Notes under the pieces: model-generated
The model's database searches: none
Told to the model about the DNA's origin: nothing
Seen by the model: only the letters and a program-made list of their open reading frames with translations
Program-made: the position numbers and the translations under genes
Shown here: one piece after another, positions 45,830 to 56,771 of the stretch
Position numbering within the stretch: position 1 is the first letter of the stretch
Layout: each line of letters begins with the position of its first letter
Assembly (NCBI GenBank): GCA_038521625.1
Contig: JBCBKP010000019.1
Location: forward strand, 1-64,000
Direction: 5' to 3'
DNA length: 64,000 nucleotides
Source: JBCBKP01 sp038521625
GTDB taxonomy: Bacteria > Planctomycetota > Phycisphaerae > Phycisphaerales > UBA1924

Positions 45830-47665
45830 CTACGCCGTGCCGGCGAGCTTGCGGACGGTGAAGTCGAATCCGCGGACCATGCCGGCGTGGATGCCGTAGA
45901 TCACGCCCGCGAAGATGCCCGCGCCGACGACGGCGCCGATCGCGAGCGACCACCGCGCCGTCGTGATGCCGCTGGGGCTGTCGAGCACGGTCTCGGTGAG
46001 CGCGTCCTCCGGGCGGACGCTCGCGAAGACCGCCGTGATCGGGTTGAGCGCCGCCAGCGCCGGCCCGACGACCGGGAAGCCCCGCCCCGACTGCCAGCCG
46101 CAGAGGCCGACGATGCCGCCGATGACGCCGATGACCGCGACCGACGCGACCATCGAACCGATCGTGCCCTTGCTCTTGAGCGACCAGTTGAGCCCGATCA
46201 TGACGCAGAACGAGACGAACGCGAGCATCGAGAGCGCGACCGTGAGCGCCGACTCCGGCAGCACCAGCGGCACGGCGACGACGGCCGGCGGCGTCGTCGG
46301 CAGCGTGATCGACGTGGTCTTGCCCGCCGCCATGCAGTAGACGCCGGCGATCGCGATCGTCGCGATCGGCACGAGCATCAGCGGCAGCAGGTAGGCGATC
46401 AGCCCCCGGAGCTTGCCCGAGAGGTACATGCCCGGGGTGATCGGCGTCGTCAGCAGAAGGTCGAGCGTGCCGTCCTCTCGCTCGCGGCTGATCGCCGTCG
46501 CTGAGATGTTGATCGCGATCAGCGCGATGACCGCGGTCTCGGTCCAGACCGTCGCGAGGATGATCAGGCGGAAGTCCGTGGGGCCCACCCGCCCGGTGTG
46601 GAAGAGCCCGACGAACAGGAGGCCGGCCAGGATGCCCGCGGCGACGAACGCCCAGCGCCCGACGATCTTCCAGAACGTGCTGTTCCGGGCGGCGGCCTCA
46701 CGCCACGCGATCGGGTTGGCCCAGACGCTGCGCGGCGCGCGGTACTCGCCGCCGTCCTCCGGGTTGCCGACGACCTTCTTGCGCCAGGGGAGCGAGCCGC
46801 GCGTCCGCTGTCCGGTGATGGTCTGCAGCCCGCCGGCCCGCACCGTGATCGCGCTCAGACCCATGAGCACGACGCTGAGCGAGAGGCTGATGACCGTCCA
46901 GGCCGTGACCGGCGTCTCGAGCATGAACGCGCCGAGGCCCTCGAGCGTGCCCGGCTCGGCCCGGACGTACGAGGCCGGGTTGAGCAGCGCCCGCAGGGCG
47001 AGGAACGGGTTGAGGCCGGTCAGGTAGGTGACACTCCCGCCGCCGCCGACCAGCGCGTCGATCGCGGCGGTCACGGCCAGGTAGCTCACCACGGAGATGT
47101 AGAACGCGAACACCGCGCGGCGGCCGACGAGCCGCGAGACCGACAGCGCGACGGCGATCGAGCCGACGAGCGTCGCGGCGCACGCGGCGACCAGATAGCT
47201 CGAGAGGATCGCACGCCCGGGCACCCCTCCGAAGTACTGCGTCAGCGCGAAGAGCGGCAGGCTCGCGAAGAGCAGAGCCAGGATGAACAGCAGCCGCCCG
47301 AACAGATTGCCCAGGACGATCTGCCCCGGGCTCAGCGGTGTCGTGAGCAGGATGTCCCACGTCTTGGGATTGGCCTCCTGGGCGATGGCGCTGGCCATGA
47401 ACACCGGGGAGAGGATGCAGATCAGCGCGATCTGCAGGTAGGCGATCACCGTGAAGCTCGAGGCCCCGCCCGCGGCGAGCACGCGGTAGCTCGGGGCGCC
47501 GCCAGCCGAGAGCAGCAGTGACCACAGCAGCACGATGATCAGCAGCGCCAGATAGGCGGCACGCACGTAGAAGTGCTTACGACGCCGCGAGCCGTTCTGC
47601 ACCAGCCGGACCGCGATCGGGTTCAGCGGGACGAGCGAGAGGAACCAGCGGAGCAGGACGGGCAT
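45830..47665 (-). CDS. ABC-2-type transporter permease, internally duplicated
   Basis: A 611-residue integral membrane protein with about twelve hydrophobic segments. It consists of two similar halves. Each begins with NPIA followed by a cytoplasmic basic stretch and then a hydrophobic helix, at about 14-45 and 317-350. Each also has the motif DxLLTTPxxPG, TWDILLTTPLSPG at about 102-114 and TLDLLLTTPITPG at about 400-412. That motif is characteristic of ABC-2/NosY-like permeases. The ATG at 47665 gives the N-terminus MPVLLRWFLSLVPLNPIA. No ATPase subunit is encoded in the window, so the transporter must pair with one elsewhere. It lies between two members of a paralogous exported family, but a role in their export is only a possibility. 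The substrate is unknown. Confidence 0.85.
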   Translation of the reverse strand: MPVLLRWFLSLVPLNPIAVRLVQNGSRRRKHFYVRAAYLALLIIVLLWSLLLSAGGAPSYRVLAAGGASSFTVIAYLQIALICILSPVFMASAIAQEANPKTWDILLTTPLSPGQIVLGNLFGRLLFILALLFASLPLFALTQYFGGVPGRAILSSYLVAACAATLVGSIAVALSVSRLVGRRAVFAFYISVVSYLAVTAAIDALVGGGGSVTYLTGLNPFLALRALLNPASYVRAEPGTLEGLGAFMLETPVTAWTVISLSLSVVLMGLSAITVRAGGLQTITGQRTRGSLPWRKKVVGNPEDGGEYRAPRSVWANPIAWREAAARNSTFWKIVGRWAFVAAGILAGLLFVGLFHTGRVGPTDFRLIILATVWTETAVIALIAINISATAISREREDGTLDLLLTTPITPGMYLSGKLRGLIAYLLPLMLVPIATIAIAGVYCMAAGKTTSITLPTTPPAVVAVPLVLPESALTVALSMLAFVSFCVMIGLNWSLKSKGTIGSMVASVAVIGVIGGIVGLCGWQSGRGFPVVGPALAALNPITAVFASVRPEDALTETVLDSPSGITTARWSLAIGAVVGAGIFAGVIYGIHAGMVRGFDFTVRKLAGTA

Positions 47666-47714
47666 GCCGGATCGTACCGGTTCGCCGCCGCCCGGCCGCG
47701 TGTTCGGGGCGTCC

Positions 47715-47750
47715 AAAAAAGAACGGGGCGTGGCCGAAGCCACGCCCCGT
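47715..47750 (-). terminator. intrinsic terminator after the 1355-residue protein gene
   Basis: On the minus strand, a 12-bp stem acggggcgtggc/gccacgccccgt with a ttcg loop (47750-47723) is followed by a T-rich run reading ttctttttt (47723-47715). It lies past the stop at 47804 and upstream of the permease start. Confidence 0.9.
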
Positions 47751-47766
47751 CGGGTCGCGTCAAGAT

Positions 47767-47790
47767 GACCGGTCAGACGTCTGACCGGTC
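47767..47790. other. perfect 24-bp palindrome
   Basis: gaccggtcagac followed directly by its reverse complement gtctgaccggtc, with no spacer. It sits between the stop codon at 47804 and the terminator. Such a spacer-free palindrome suits a dimeric DNA-binding protein better than an RNA hairpin, but its place after a gene is unusual for an operator. Confidence 0.8.
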
Positions 47791-47803
47791 GTGGTGAGCC
47801 CGA

Positions 47804-50800
47804 TCAGTTGGTCGGGCAGCCGGCGAAGAAGCCGGCGACGAACGCGTTCACGTCCGCCTGCGAGACCACGTCGAACGGGGCGGCGTAGGCCGCGACCGTC
47901 GGCGAGTTCGCGAAGAAGAGGTTGATGAACTCAGAGACGTCGGCCTGCGAGATGACGCCCGCCGGCTCGGCGAGGTCGAACTCGTTGCAGCCGACGAAGC
48001 CGACCTGGAACAGGTAGAAGGCCGAGCCGTTGACACCGATCGAGCCCGAGCGGGTCGTGGTGGCGCGGGCGTTGCCGTCGCTGATGTTCAGCGTGTAGTT
48101 GCCGGCCTCCGGATCGATGACGCCGACCGGGGTCGCGATGAAGTCATCGGCGAAGGCGTTGTTGAAGCCGAAGACACCGACGATGTAGTTGCCGGCCGGG
48201 AGCGTGTTCACGTCCTCGGTCAGGCCCGGGCCGATCAGCTCGGAGACGAACGTGCCGGTGTTGTTCTCGTCGTCGTCCGACGCGATGAACTCACCGCCCG
48301 TGATCGCCGACGCGGGACCCTCGACACGCCACAGGGCGACCTCGGTGTCGAAGTCCGACCCGAAGGTGTCGATGGTGATCACGTCGTTCTCCTGGGCGAG
48401 CACCTCGAGGTCCTCGATGATCGTCGGCGCGGTGCCGAACGAGATCGAGAACGAACCGAAGATCTGCTCGTCGCGGTCGACCTGGCCGACGACCGTGGCG
48501 ACCGGCGGCAGGTTGCGGACCTCGTCGGCGACGCCCTGGGCGACCGTGCCGGCGCGGAAGAAGACGGAGAACTGGCCGGCGCCGCCGTCCAGATCGGTCG
48601 AGCCCGGCGAGCTCAGGCGGCGGACCGAGCAGTCGAAGAAGCGGTTCTCGCCGCCGTAGGCGATGAAGTCGTCGTTGTGGGTCGTGCTCGTGCCGTCGAT
48701 GATGTACAGGTAGTCGCCGCTGGAGAGGCGGCCCTCTTCGAACGTGCCGGCCAGCGAGCGGCCGTCGTCGTTGTTGAAGATGGCGTCGCCGTCCGAGTTG
48801 TAGATGGTGATCTCACCGTCGAATCGCTCGTCGAGCGGGTCGTAGCTGGAGATGTCGAAGACCTGGTCCGAGCTGCCGATGTTGCCAGCGGCGAGGTTCC
48901 CGGCGACCGCCGGGGTGACGCCGGCGTCCGAGATCGAGAACGAGTACCACGCGATGCCGGAGGCCGGCAGCGCGACGTTCTGACGCGACTGACCGACGAG
49001 GCCCGGGTTCTGGACCGGGACCGAGCTCGGATCGACGAGGACGACCGGGTCCTGGCCGATGAGCAGGCTGAAGCTGCCCGTGCCGTCACCCGGGTTGATC
49101 GTGAACTCGTCCTGGAAGAACGGACGCGGACGCGGGTCGTTGCCGACGTTGTCGTCGCCGTCGCCGACGACCGCGATGAAGTAGAGACCGTCCGGGAGGA
49201 TGCGGCTGGTCAGCAGACCGCCGGTGCCGCAGTTGGTGACCTCGGAGGCGTTCGACTCACTCGAGCCGTCGACCAGGTTGCCGAACTCGTCGTAGGTGCC
49301 GAGGGCCGTGTCGAACAGCGACTGGAACGAGTGGGCCTCGATGCGGCCCGGGTCGTTCTGGACCGTCGCGGTCGACGCGTTGTCGTAGTTCGACTCGTTG
49401 CTGGCGATGATGCCGAACGACTCGAGCGTCGTCGGGTCAATGTCGTCGAAGCGGTTCAGCTCGAAGTGGACGAGCGCCGCGGCGCCGATCTCGACGTTCA
49501 GCGACTGCTGCGAGACCGACTCGCGGGTGTTGCTGATGTCGAGCAGCACGTTGCGGTCGCCGACCGGCGAGGCCGCCGCGTTGCTGACGATCAGCCACTC
49601 CTGGCGGTCCAGGCGGTCGAGCTGGTCCGGCAGGTTGCCGGCCGCCAGCTCCTGGACGAGCGCGAACTTGTCGCCGAAGCCGAGGATCTCGCCGATCTCG
49701 ACCTGGATCTCCGACTGGAAGTTGCCGGCACCGAAGTCGATGTCGTCGTTGAAGTAACGCAGCGAGCCGTCGCCGTCATCGGGGAAGTTCGACGCCAGCT
49801 GGTCGTCGGTGTCCCACAGCGAGAGGACGGTGTCCATGTCGCTCGTCCCGCCGGTGGCGGCGGTCGAGAACAGGGCGAGGTCCTCGGGGTTGCCGATCTC
49901 GCCGAGCGTGCGGAAGTCCGAGATCAGAGCCGCGCTGAACTGCGCGTCGTACGGCGCGAACTGGGCGCCGGCGGTGAGCGGGGCCGGCTGACGGTTGAAC
50001 TCGTCGACCACGATGAAGTAGTCATCGGCCCGCGAGCGGATGACCGGGCTCACGAAGCCGCGGGTCACCGGATCGATGAACTGGAACGCCTGCGTTTGGA
50101 CGTTCGCGGAGAACGACGGGTCCGCACCGACCGGCTCGGTCTCGAAGTCGCGGCCGTCGAGCATGTCGTTGGCGATGCGCTCCCGCGAGTTGTCGCTGCG
50201 GAGCTCGACGCCGTTCTCGTTCGAGAGGCTGTTGAGCAGGAAGGTGCTGTGGCCGGCGAGGTCGTTCGACGGGTTGTCCGTCGTGTTGAAGTCCTCGTTG
50301 TTGTCCCAGCTGAGGATGACGCCGTCGAGGCTGCGACCGCCGCCGAAGGTCGTCGGGACGTTGAAGCTGTAGATGTCGTCGCCGTTCGAGGCGTTGCCGA
50401 AGCCGAAGTCCTGGACGTTCTTGTTGCTGAAGTAGCCGGTGAAGCTGTCCTCGGAGTTGATGGTGTCGCCGCTCAGCTGGAAGCTGCGCGGGAGCGCGGT
50501 GATGTCGCCGAGGGCGAAGCCGCCGGTGACGCCGCCCGGCGTCGGGGCCGGGGCCTGCGGGCTGAGGCCGAGGTTGATGTCGAAGCCGCCGTCACCGCGG
50601 TCGCCGTCGACGACCAGGAAGTACGTGCCGGCCTGGAACACGCCGAGCGTGTTCTGGCGGTTGGTGCGGTTGTCGAAGCGGTCGAGCGACGCCTCGATGA
50701 TCGGCGAGGCCGCGCCACCGGTGTTGGTGGTCTGGTTCAGCGCCGTGGTGTCGGTGAGGATGTAGTCGTGGTCCTCGGAGTTGACCGCCGGGTCGGCGAA

Positions 50801-51871
50801 GCCGTCGTTGTTGAACACCGAGACCAGCGAGGGCGTCGGGATGTCGAACTGGTAGGCGTACTCGTTGCCGCCGACGAAGTCGACGATGTTGAGGTCGTCG
50901 TCGCGGTAGGCCGCGATGAACGGGCCGCGGCGTCCCTGCGGGTTGGCCAGCGTGCCGGGCGACATCGGGTCGTCCGCCGTGGTGTTGATCAGGCGGGCGA
51001 CGCCGTTGACGAAATCGCCGGGCATGAGTATCTCGTTGACCGGGAAGTTCGGCTCGTTGATCGGCAGCGAGACCAGGATGTCCAGGTCGACCAGCTGCGG
51101 GAGGAAGCTCGGGCTGAACTGCGTGTCGACCGAGAGGTAGTAGGTGACGATCGCGCCGTTGACGGCGTTGCGGTCGGGGAAGTTACCGATCGAGCCGCCC
51201 TCGTCGACCGAGAGCAGGCCGTCGCGGGTCGAGTCGCCGACGAACTGGCCGCCGAAGAACGAGCGGAGGTCCGTGTCGCGACCGTCGGTGAGCGCGCGGC
51301 TGCCCATGATGATGTCCTGGCCGGTGTCGCCGATGAGGACGAACTCCGAACCCGACTCGTTGAAGCCATTGCCGATGCGGTTGGCGATGCGGACGGTCGC
51401 CTCGGTCGGGACGAACCCGCCCATGCCGTCGGACACGGCGGCGTCGAAGCGGAACGCCCAGACGGCGTCCTGACGCGGGAGGATCAGGCCCGAGGCGAAG
51501 AAGCCGTCGCGGCGCTGGTAGACCATGAGGTCCGCGAACTCCTGCGCGAGGTCGCCGCTCGCGACATACGCCAGGACCGGCGGGAAGCCGCCCGGGGCCG
51601 GGGTCGGGATCTGGAACGTCGCCAGGTCGGCCGGGAGGGCCGAGTCCAGGCGGTTGTCGCCCTGCATCATGGTGTCCGGGTCGAGACCCGTGTACCGACG
51701 CTGCTCCGGGTTACCCATGCCGTCGTCGGCGAAGTAGAACTCGATGGGCACGATGCCAGGCTGCTCGTTGGTTGCTCCACCAAATGGGAAGGTGAAGTCC
51801 GTCCTCTGACCCGTGGCCGAACCGGCCAGGGCGACGAGGGTGAGCGCCGAGATGCTCGTCGTTCTCCGCAT
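47804..51871 (-). CDS. giant secreted protein with PPC-like domains and GC-type dockerin (member 3)
   Basis: A 1355-residue exported protein, the largest gene in the window. The signal peptide ends near GSATGQ. The first about 450 residues match members 1 and 2 (VPIEFYFADDGMGN, QRRDGFFASGLILP, AVWAFRFDAAVS, PQGRRGPFIAAYRDDDLN). The long remainder contains several segments that look like pre-peptidase C-terminal (PPC)-type beta domains: MDTVLSLWDTDDQLASN, DTEVALWRVEGPASA and LPAGNYIVGVFGFNNAF. The GC-type module (CNEFDLAEPAG...FFAGCPTN) ends it. It may be an extended surface protein built on the same base as its two shorter paralogues. The strongest terminator in the window follows it, which fits high expression. 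Confidence 0.83.
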   Translation of the reverse strand: MRRTTSISALTLVALAGSATGQRTDFTFPFGGATNEQPGIVPIEFYFADDGMGNPEQRRYTGLDPDTMMQGDNRLDSALPADLATFQIPTPAPGGFPPVLAYVASGDLAQEFADLMVYQRRDGFFASGLILPRQDAVWAFRFDAAVSDGMGGFVPTEATVRIANRIGNGFNESGSEFVLIGDTGQDIIMGSRALTDGRDTDLRSFFGGQFVGDSTRDGLLSVDEGGSIGNFPDRNAVNGAIVTYYLSVDTQFSPSFLPQLVDLDILVSLPINEPNFPVNEILMPGDFVNGVARLINTTADDPMSPGTLANPQGRRGPFIAAYRDDDLNIVDFVGGNEYAYQFDIPTPSLVSVFNNDGFADPAVNSEDHDYILTDTTALNQTTNTGGAASPIIEASLDRFDNRTNRQNTLGVFQAGTYFLVVDGDRGDGGFDINLGLSPQAPAPTPGGVTGGFALGDITALPRSFQLSGDTINSEDSFTGYFSNKNVQDFGFGNASNGDDIYSFNVPTTFGGGRSLDGVILSWDNNEDFNTTDNPSNDLAGHSTFLLNSLSNENGVELRSDNSRERIANDMLDGRDFETEPVGADPSFSANVQTQAFQFIDPVTRGFVSPVIRSRADDYFIVVDEFNRQPAPLTAGAQFAPYDAQFSAALISDFRTLGEIGNPEDLALFSTAATGGTSDMDTVLSLWDTDDQLASNFPDDGDGSLRYFNDDIDFGAGNFQSEIQVEIGEILGFGDKFALVQELAAGNLPDQLDRLDRQEWLIVSNAAASPVGDRNVLLDISNTRESVSQQSLNVEIGAAALVHFELNRFDDIDPTTLESFGIIASNESNYDNASTATVQNDPGRIEAHSFQSLFDTALGTYDEFGNLVDGSSESNASEVTNCGTGGLLTSRILPDGLYFIAVVGDGDDNVGNDPRPRPFFQDEFTINPGDGTGSFSLLIGQDPVVLVDPSSVPVQNPGLVGQSRQNVALPASGIAWYSFSISDAGVTPAVAGNLAAGNIGSSDQVFDISSYDPLDERFDGEITIYNSDGDAIFNNDDGRSLAGTFEEGRLSSGDYLYIIDGTSTTHNDDFIAYGGENRFFDCSVRRLSSPGSTDLDGGAGQFSVFFRAGTVAQGVADEVRNLPPVATVVGQVDRDEQIFGSFSISFGTAPTIIEDLEVLAQENDVITIDTFGSDFDTEVALWRVEGPASAITGGEFIASDDDENNTGTFVSELIGPGLTEDVNTLPAGNYIVGVFGFNNAFADDFIATPVGVIDPEAGNYTLNISDGNARATTTRSGSIGVNGSAFYLFQVGFVGCNEFDLAEPAGVISQADVSEFINLFFANSPTVAAYAAPFDVVSQADVNAFVAGFFAGCPTN

Positions 51872-52471
51872 TATCGAAAGTCCTTATCTGATGGAGGCTC
51901 GAGCGAGCCCCCTTGACACGACCCACGGGACGCTCACGACACGCCCCGCAAAAACCGCTAGCAGGCGGCACATACCGCCCGGTTCACGTCACAACACGCG
52001 ACATCGCCAAGGCGACGCCATGTCGGGCGGGGCCGTTCGGTCGGTCGACCGGCACGCATGCTCGGGTTTGTCAATGCAGAGACAAATCGAACGCACAGCA
52101 GGATCTCACCGACCGAGCCCGCAGCCGTGGTCCGAGTCGAATGACCCGTTCGGTCCCACGACGGCACAAGCCCAGTTCCCCCCCGAGATCTCGTACCATC
52201 ATGCGGTTTGAGTCGTCTCTGTCAAGATCATGAGAAGGCTTCGAGAGCGATTCCGCACTTTTTCAGCACCCCGTCCCCCTCGGGCTTTACCTATTCTTCC
52301 CCAGCCCGCCAGATCAGAGGCTTCGTTGGGCGAACACAAGCCGGATTCAGAACCATCCAGCCGGATACCGCCCATAAACAGGGCCCCGAAACACGGAGTT
52401 TCGGCCCCGATGGCGGGCCATCCGAGCCGAACAATCCGGTCAAAACCCGATCAAATGTCCGAGGGCGGGGC
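51872..52471. other. 600-base intergenic region: leader and promoter of the giant protein gene
   Basis: No protein gene is seen between the clpC stop and the start of the giant protein gene. Read on the minus strand it should hold the clpC terminator and the promoter and leader of the 1355-residue gene. A perfect TTGACA lies at 52225-52220, but no good -10 box stands 16-18 bases beyond it. About 80 bases before the start codon there are two mutually exclusive short hairpins, the second followed by TTTTT (51954-51950), a possible attenuator. A further stem, ccgaaac/gtttcgg, lies near 52386-52404. Confidence 0.5.
51950..51979 (-). promoter_or_regulatory. attenuator-like leader structure, tentative
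   Basis: On the minus strand ggcgg-tatgtg-ccgcc (51979-51964) can form one hairpin. The same ccgc can instead pair with gcgg (51958-51955) to give a hairpin directly followed by TTTTT. The stems are only 5 and 4 bp, so this is a weak candidate for conditional termination. Confidence 0.25.
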
Positions 52472-55009
<2,538 letters not shown>

Positions 55010-55385
55010 GACGTCGCCTCCGGCTGAGTCTCACGGGGATGCACCCCGTGACCTGGCTTCGTATTCGGCACGAGCGCGATGCGGTGTCGCGAAACGACAG
55101 GCCGGATCCGCCCGTGCCATTCTTGTACCCGCTGGGGCCCGCACCCGTTCGGCCCTTCACCGAACCCTCGCGAGCCGCAGCTCGAGCGCGGCGCGCAGCC
55201 GCCTCAAACGCGTATCGGCTGCACGGCGCGTGCCATCCATCCTGAGGACCTCCGATCGCGCCCGGCACGCCCCTGGGTGGGTCGAGAGCCGACAAGCACC
55301 CGCGCCGCGTCCCCCGAAAGGCAGGTTCAACCGCCGATCTGGCAGGCCGGCCAGATTCCCGAATAAGGGTATAAGTAAACCTGTA
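55010..55385. other. 376-base intergenic region upstream of clpC
   Basis: Contains the leader and promoter of clpC (minus strand). A perfect 7-bp hairpin, cacgggg-atgca-ccccgtg (55032-55050), lies 22 bases before the clpC ATG and could affect its translation. The right end, 55360-55390, is locally AT-rich. No CIRCE-like or CtsR-like operator was recognised, and no gene is seen. Confidence 0.55.
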
Positions 55386-56711
55386 TTAACGACCGGTGAG
55401 CTTCGGATCCGCGACGATGTCGATCGGGATCGTCCGCTCGTCCGCCGCCTCCCCGATCTCATCACGGAGCACCACCTTCAGGCGGTACGACCCCACAGAG
55501 AGGGGCGGGAGCGCGATCACAGCCGTCGCGTACATCCGCTCGAGCGGTCGGCGGGTCAGCTCCGTGAACGACTTCGGCTCTTGCCGCCACGCGAGCAGCC
55601 CGTCGGCGTCGTGGAAGAGCTGGACCTCGATCGACATCGTGTGCCGGAACCCCGGTACAGGGTTCCCGCCGCCGCGGCGGCGGGCCTCGGCGGACCGCAC
55701 GTCATCGACAGCCCCGGCCGCGAATCCCATCATGTCGACGTACACCAGCAGCGTCAGCTTCCGGGCGGTCAGGAACGTGTTCTTCTCGAAGCCGTCGTAG
55801 GAGCCGAGGCCGCGGACACGCCTGGCCAATGCCGCGTCGGTGAGACGCAGCCCGCCGACGGAGGCGAGATCGGCCTGCGTCGCGGCGAGGATCTGCCCGA
55901 GCTCGACCGGGTCCAGCGTCCCCGTCGCGTTCGCGTGGATCGCGACCGCGTCGATCATCCGCTCCATGGCCTCGTGGATCTTCGCCTCCGCCTCGCTCAG
56001 GCCGACCGTCATGTCGATCGACCGCGGCACCTGCCCGGCGACGCCCTCGACGATCTCGGCCTCGGGCGTCTGGCCGCCGAGATCGCGGATCGCGGCCGAG
56101 ACCAGCGTTTGTCGCCAAAGGCTCGGGATCGGCGAGGACTCCTCGTAGCTGATCTCCACGAGCTGGTCGAGAAGATCGCCACCGGCTCGCTCGGCGAGCT
56201 CGCGCGCGGTCGGCTCCGGCTCCGGCTCGGCGGCGGCGACCCGGCCGCCGGTGCTCGTGATCTCGATCTCGACCGGGACCCCCTCGGACTCAGCCTCCGC
56301 GGAGCTGTCCACCAGGCTGCTGAGCCCGGCGTTGATCGGCGTGGCGGCCTCGACGACCGGGATCTCGAGATCGAGTCGGGGCCGCGTGGGGTCGTCCGCG
56401 CTCGCGTCGGGCTGGGCGGACGCGAACTGCTGGTTCACGGTCGGGCCGGCGGGCTGGCTGCCCGATGACTCGATCTCGCCGAGCCCCGCCAGCGATCGCT
56501 CGAGCATCGCCTGCACCTCGTCGGCCGTCGGCGTAGGCACGGCCTCGGCGATCCCGTCCTCGACGTGCCGGTCGGCGAGCAGCTCCTTGAGGCTGGCGCT
56601 CGGCACGTCGCGCTCGGTGGTCTCGCCCTGTTCGGGGGTGCTGGAGCAGGCGGCGAGCCAGAGCCCCCCGGATGCGCACACGACAGCAAGAGCGTTCCGA
56701 TGCCTCGTCAT
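55386..56711 (-). CDS. putative lipoprotein of unknown function
   Basis: A 441-residue protein with a lipoprotein signal: a hydrophobic stretch and a lipobox LAAC at about 19-22, followed by SSTPEQGE. The next about 150 residues are acidic and Ala/Pro-rich, probably disordered. The C-terminal half (about 170-441) looks folded, with helices such as EAKIHEAMERMIDAVAIHA and a final beta-rich part (YRLKVVLRDEIGEA, IPIDIVADPKL). No family was recognised. It starts 60 bases after holA on the same strand. In enterobacteria a lipoprotein gene (lptE) also neighbours holA, but this protein does not resemble LptE. The ribosome site is weak. Confidence 0.75.
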   Translation of the reverse strand: MTRHRNALAVVCASGGLWLAACSSTPEQGETTERDVPSASLKELLADRHVEDGIAEAVPTPTADEVQAMLERSLAGLGEIESSGSQPAGPTVNQQFASAQPDASADDPTRPRLDLEIPVVEAATPINAGLSSLVDSSAEAESEGVPVEIEITSTGGRVAAAEPEPEPTARELAERAGGDLLDQLVEISYEESSPIPSLWRQTLVSAAIRDLGGQTPEAEIVEGVAGQVPRSIDMTVGLSEAEAKIHEAMERMIDAVAIHANATGTLDPVELGQILAATQADLASVGGLRLTDAALARRVRGLGSYDGFEKNTFLTARKLTLLVYVDMMGFAAGAVDDVRSAEARRRGGGNPVPGFRHTMSIEVQLFHDADGLLAWRQEPKSFTELTRRPLERMYATAVIALPPLSVGSYRLKVVLRDEIGEAADERTIPIDIVADPKLTGR

Positions 56712-56771
56712 GCTCGACAGATCGGTGCGTTGGGGTGGGGCGCTTGTGGACGATCGCGTCGTCGTGGCGGC

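Noticed and set aside
13864..51871. Tails read as PEP-CTERM, LPXTG or type IX secretion signals
   Set aside because: There is no PEP or LPxTG motif, no terminal transmembrane helix with a basic end, and no type IX C-terminal domain pattern; the two-repeat, two-cysteine module fits none of them.
48677..51916. 1079-residue plus-strand open frame antisense to the giant dockerin protein
   Set aside because: Its translation is a low-complexity Val/Arg/Glu/Asp-rich chain, whereas the minus-strand frame has a signal peptide, repeated domains and the conserved tail.
52197..52225. Sigma-70 promoter upstream of the giant dockerin gene
   Set aside because: The -35 box TTGACA is perfect on the minus strand, but the hexamer 17 bases downstream (ATGATG) is a poor -10 box, so it is mentioned only within the intergenic entry.
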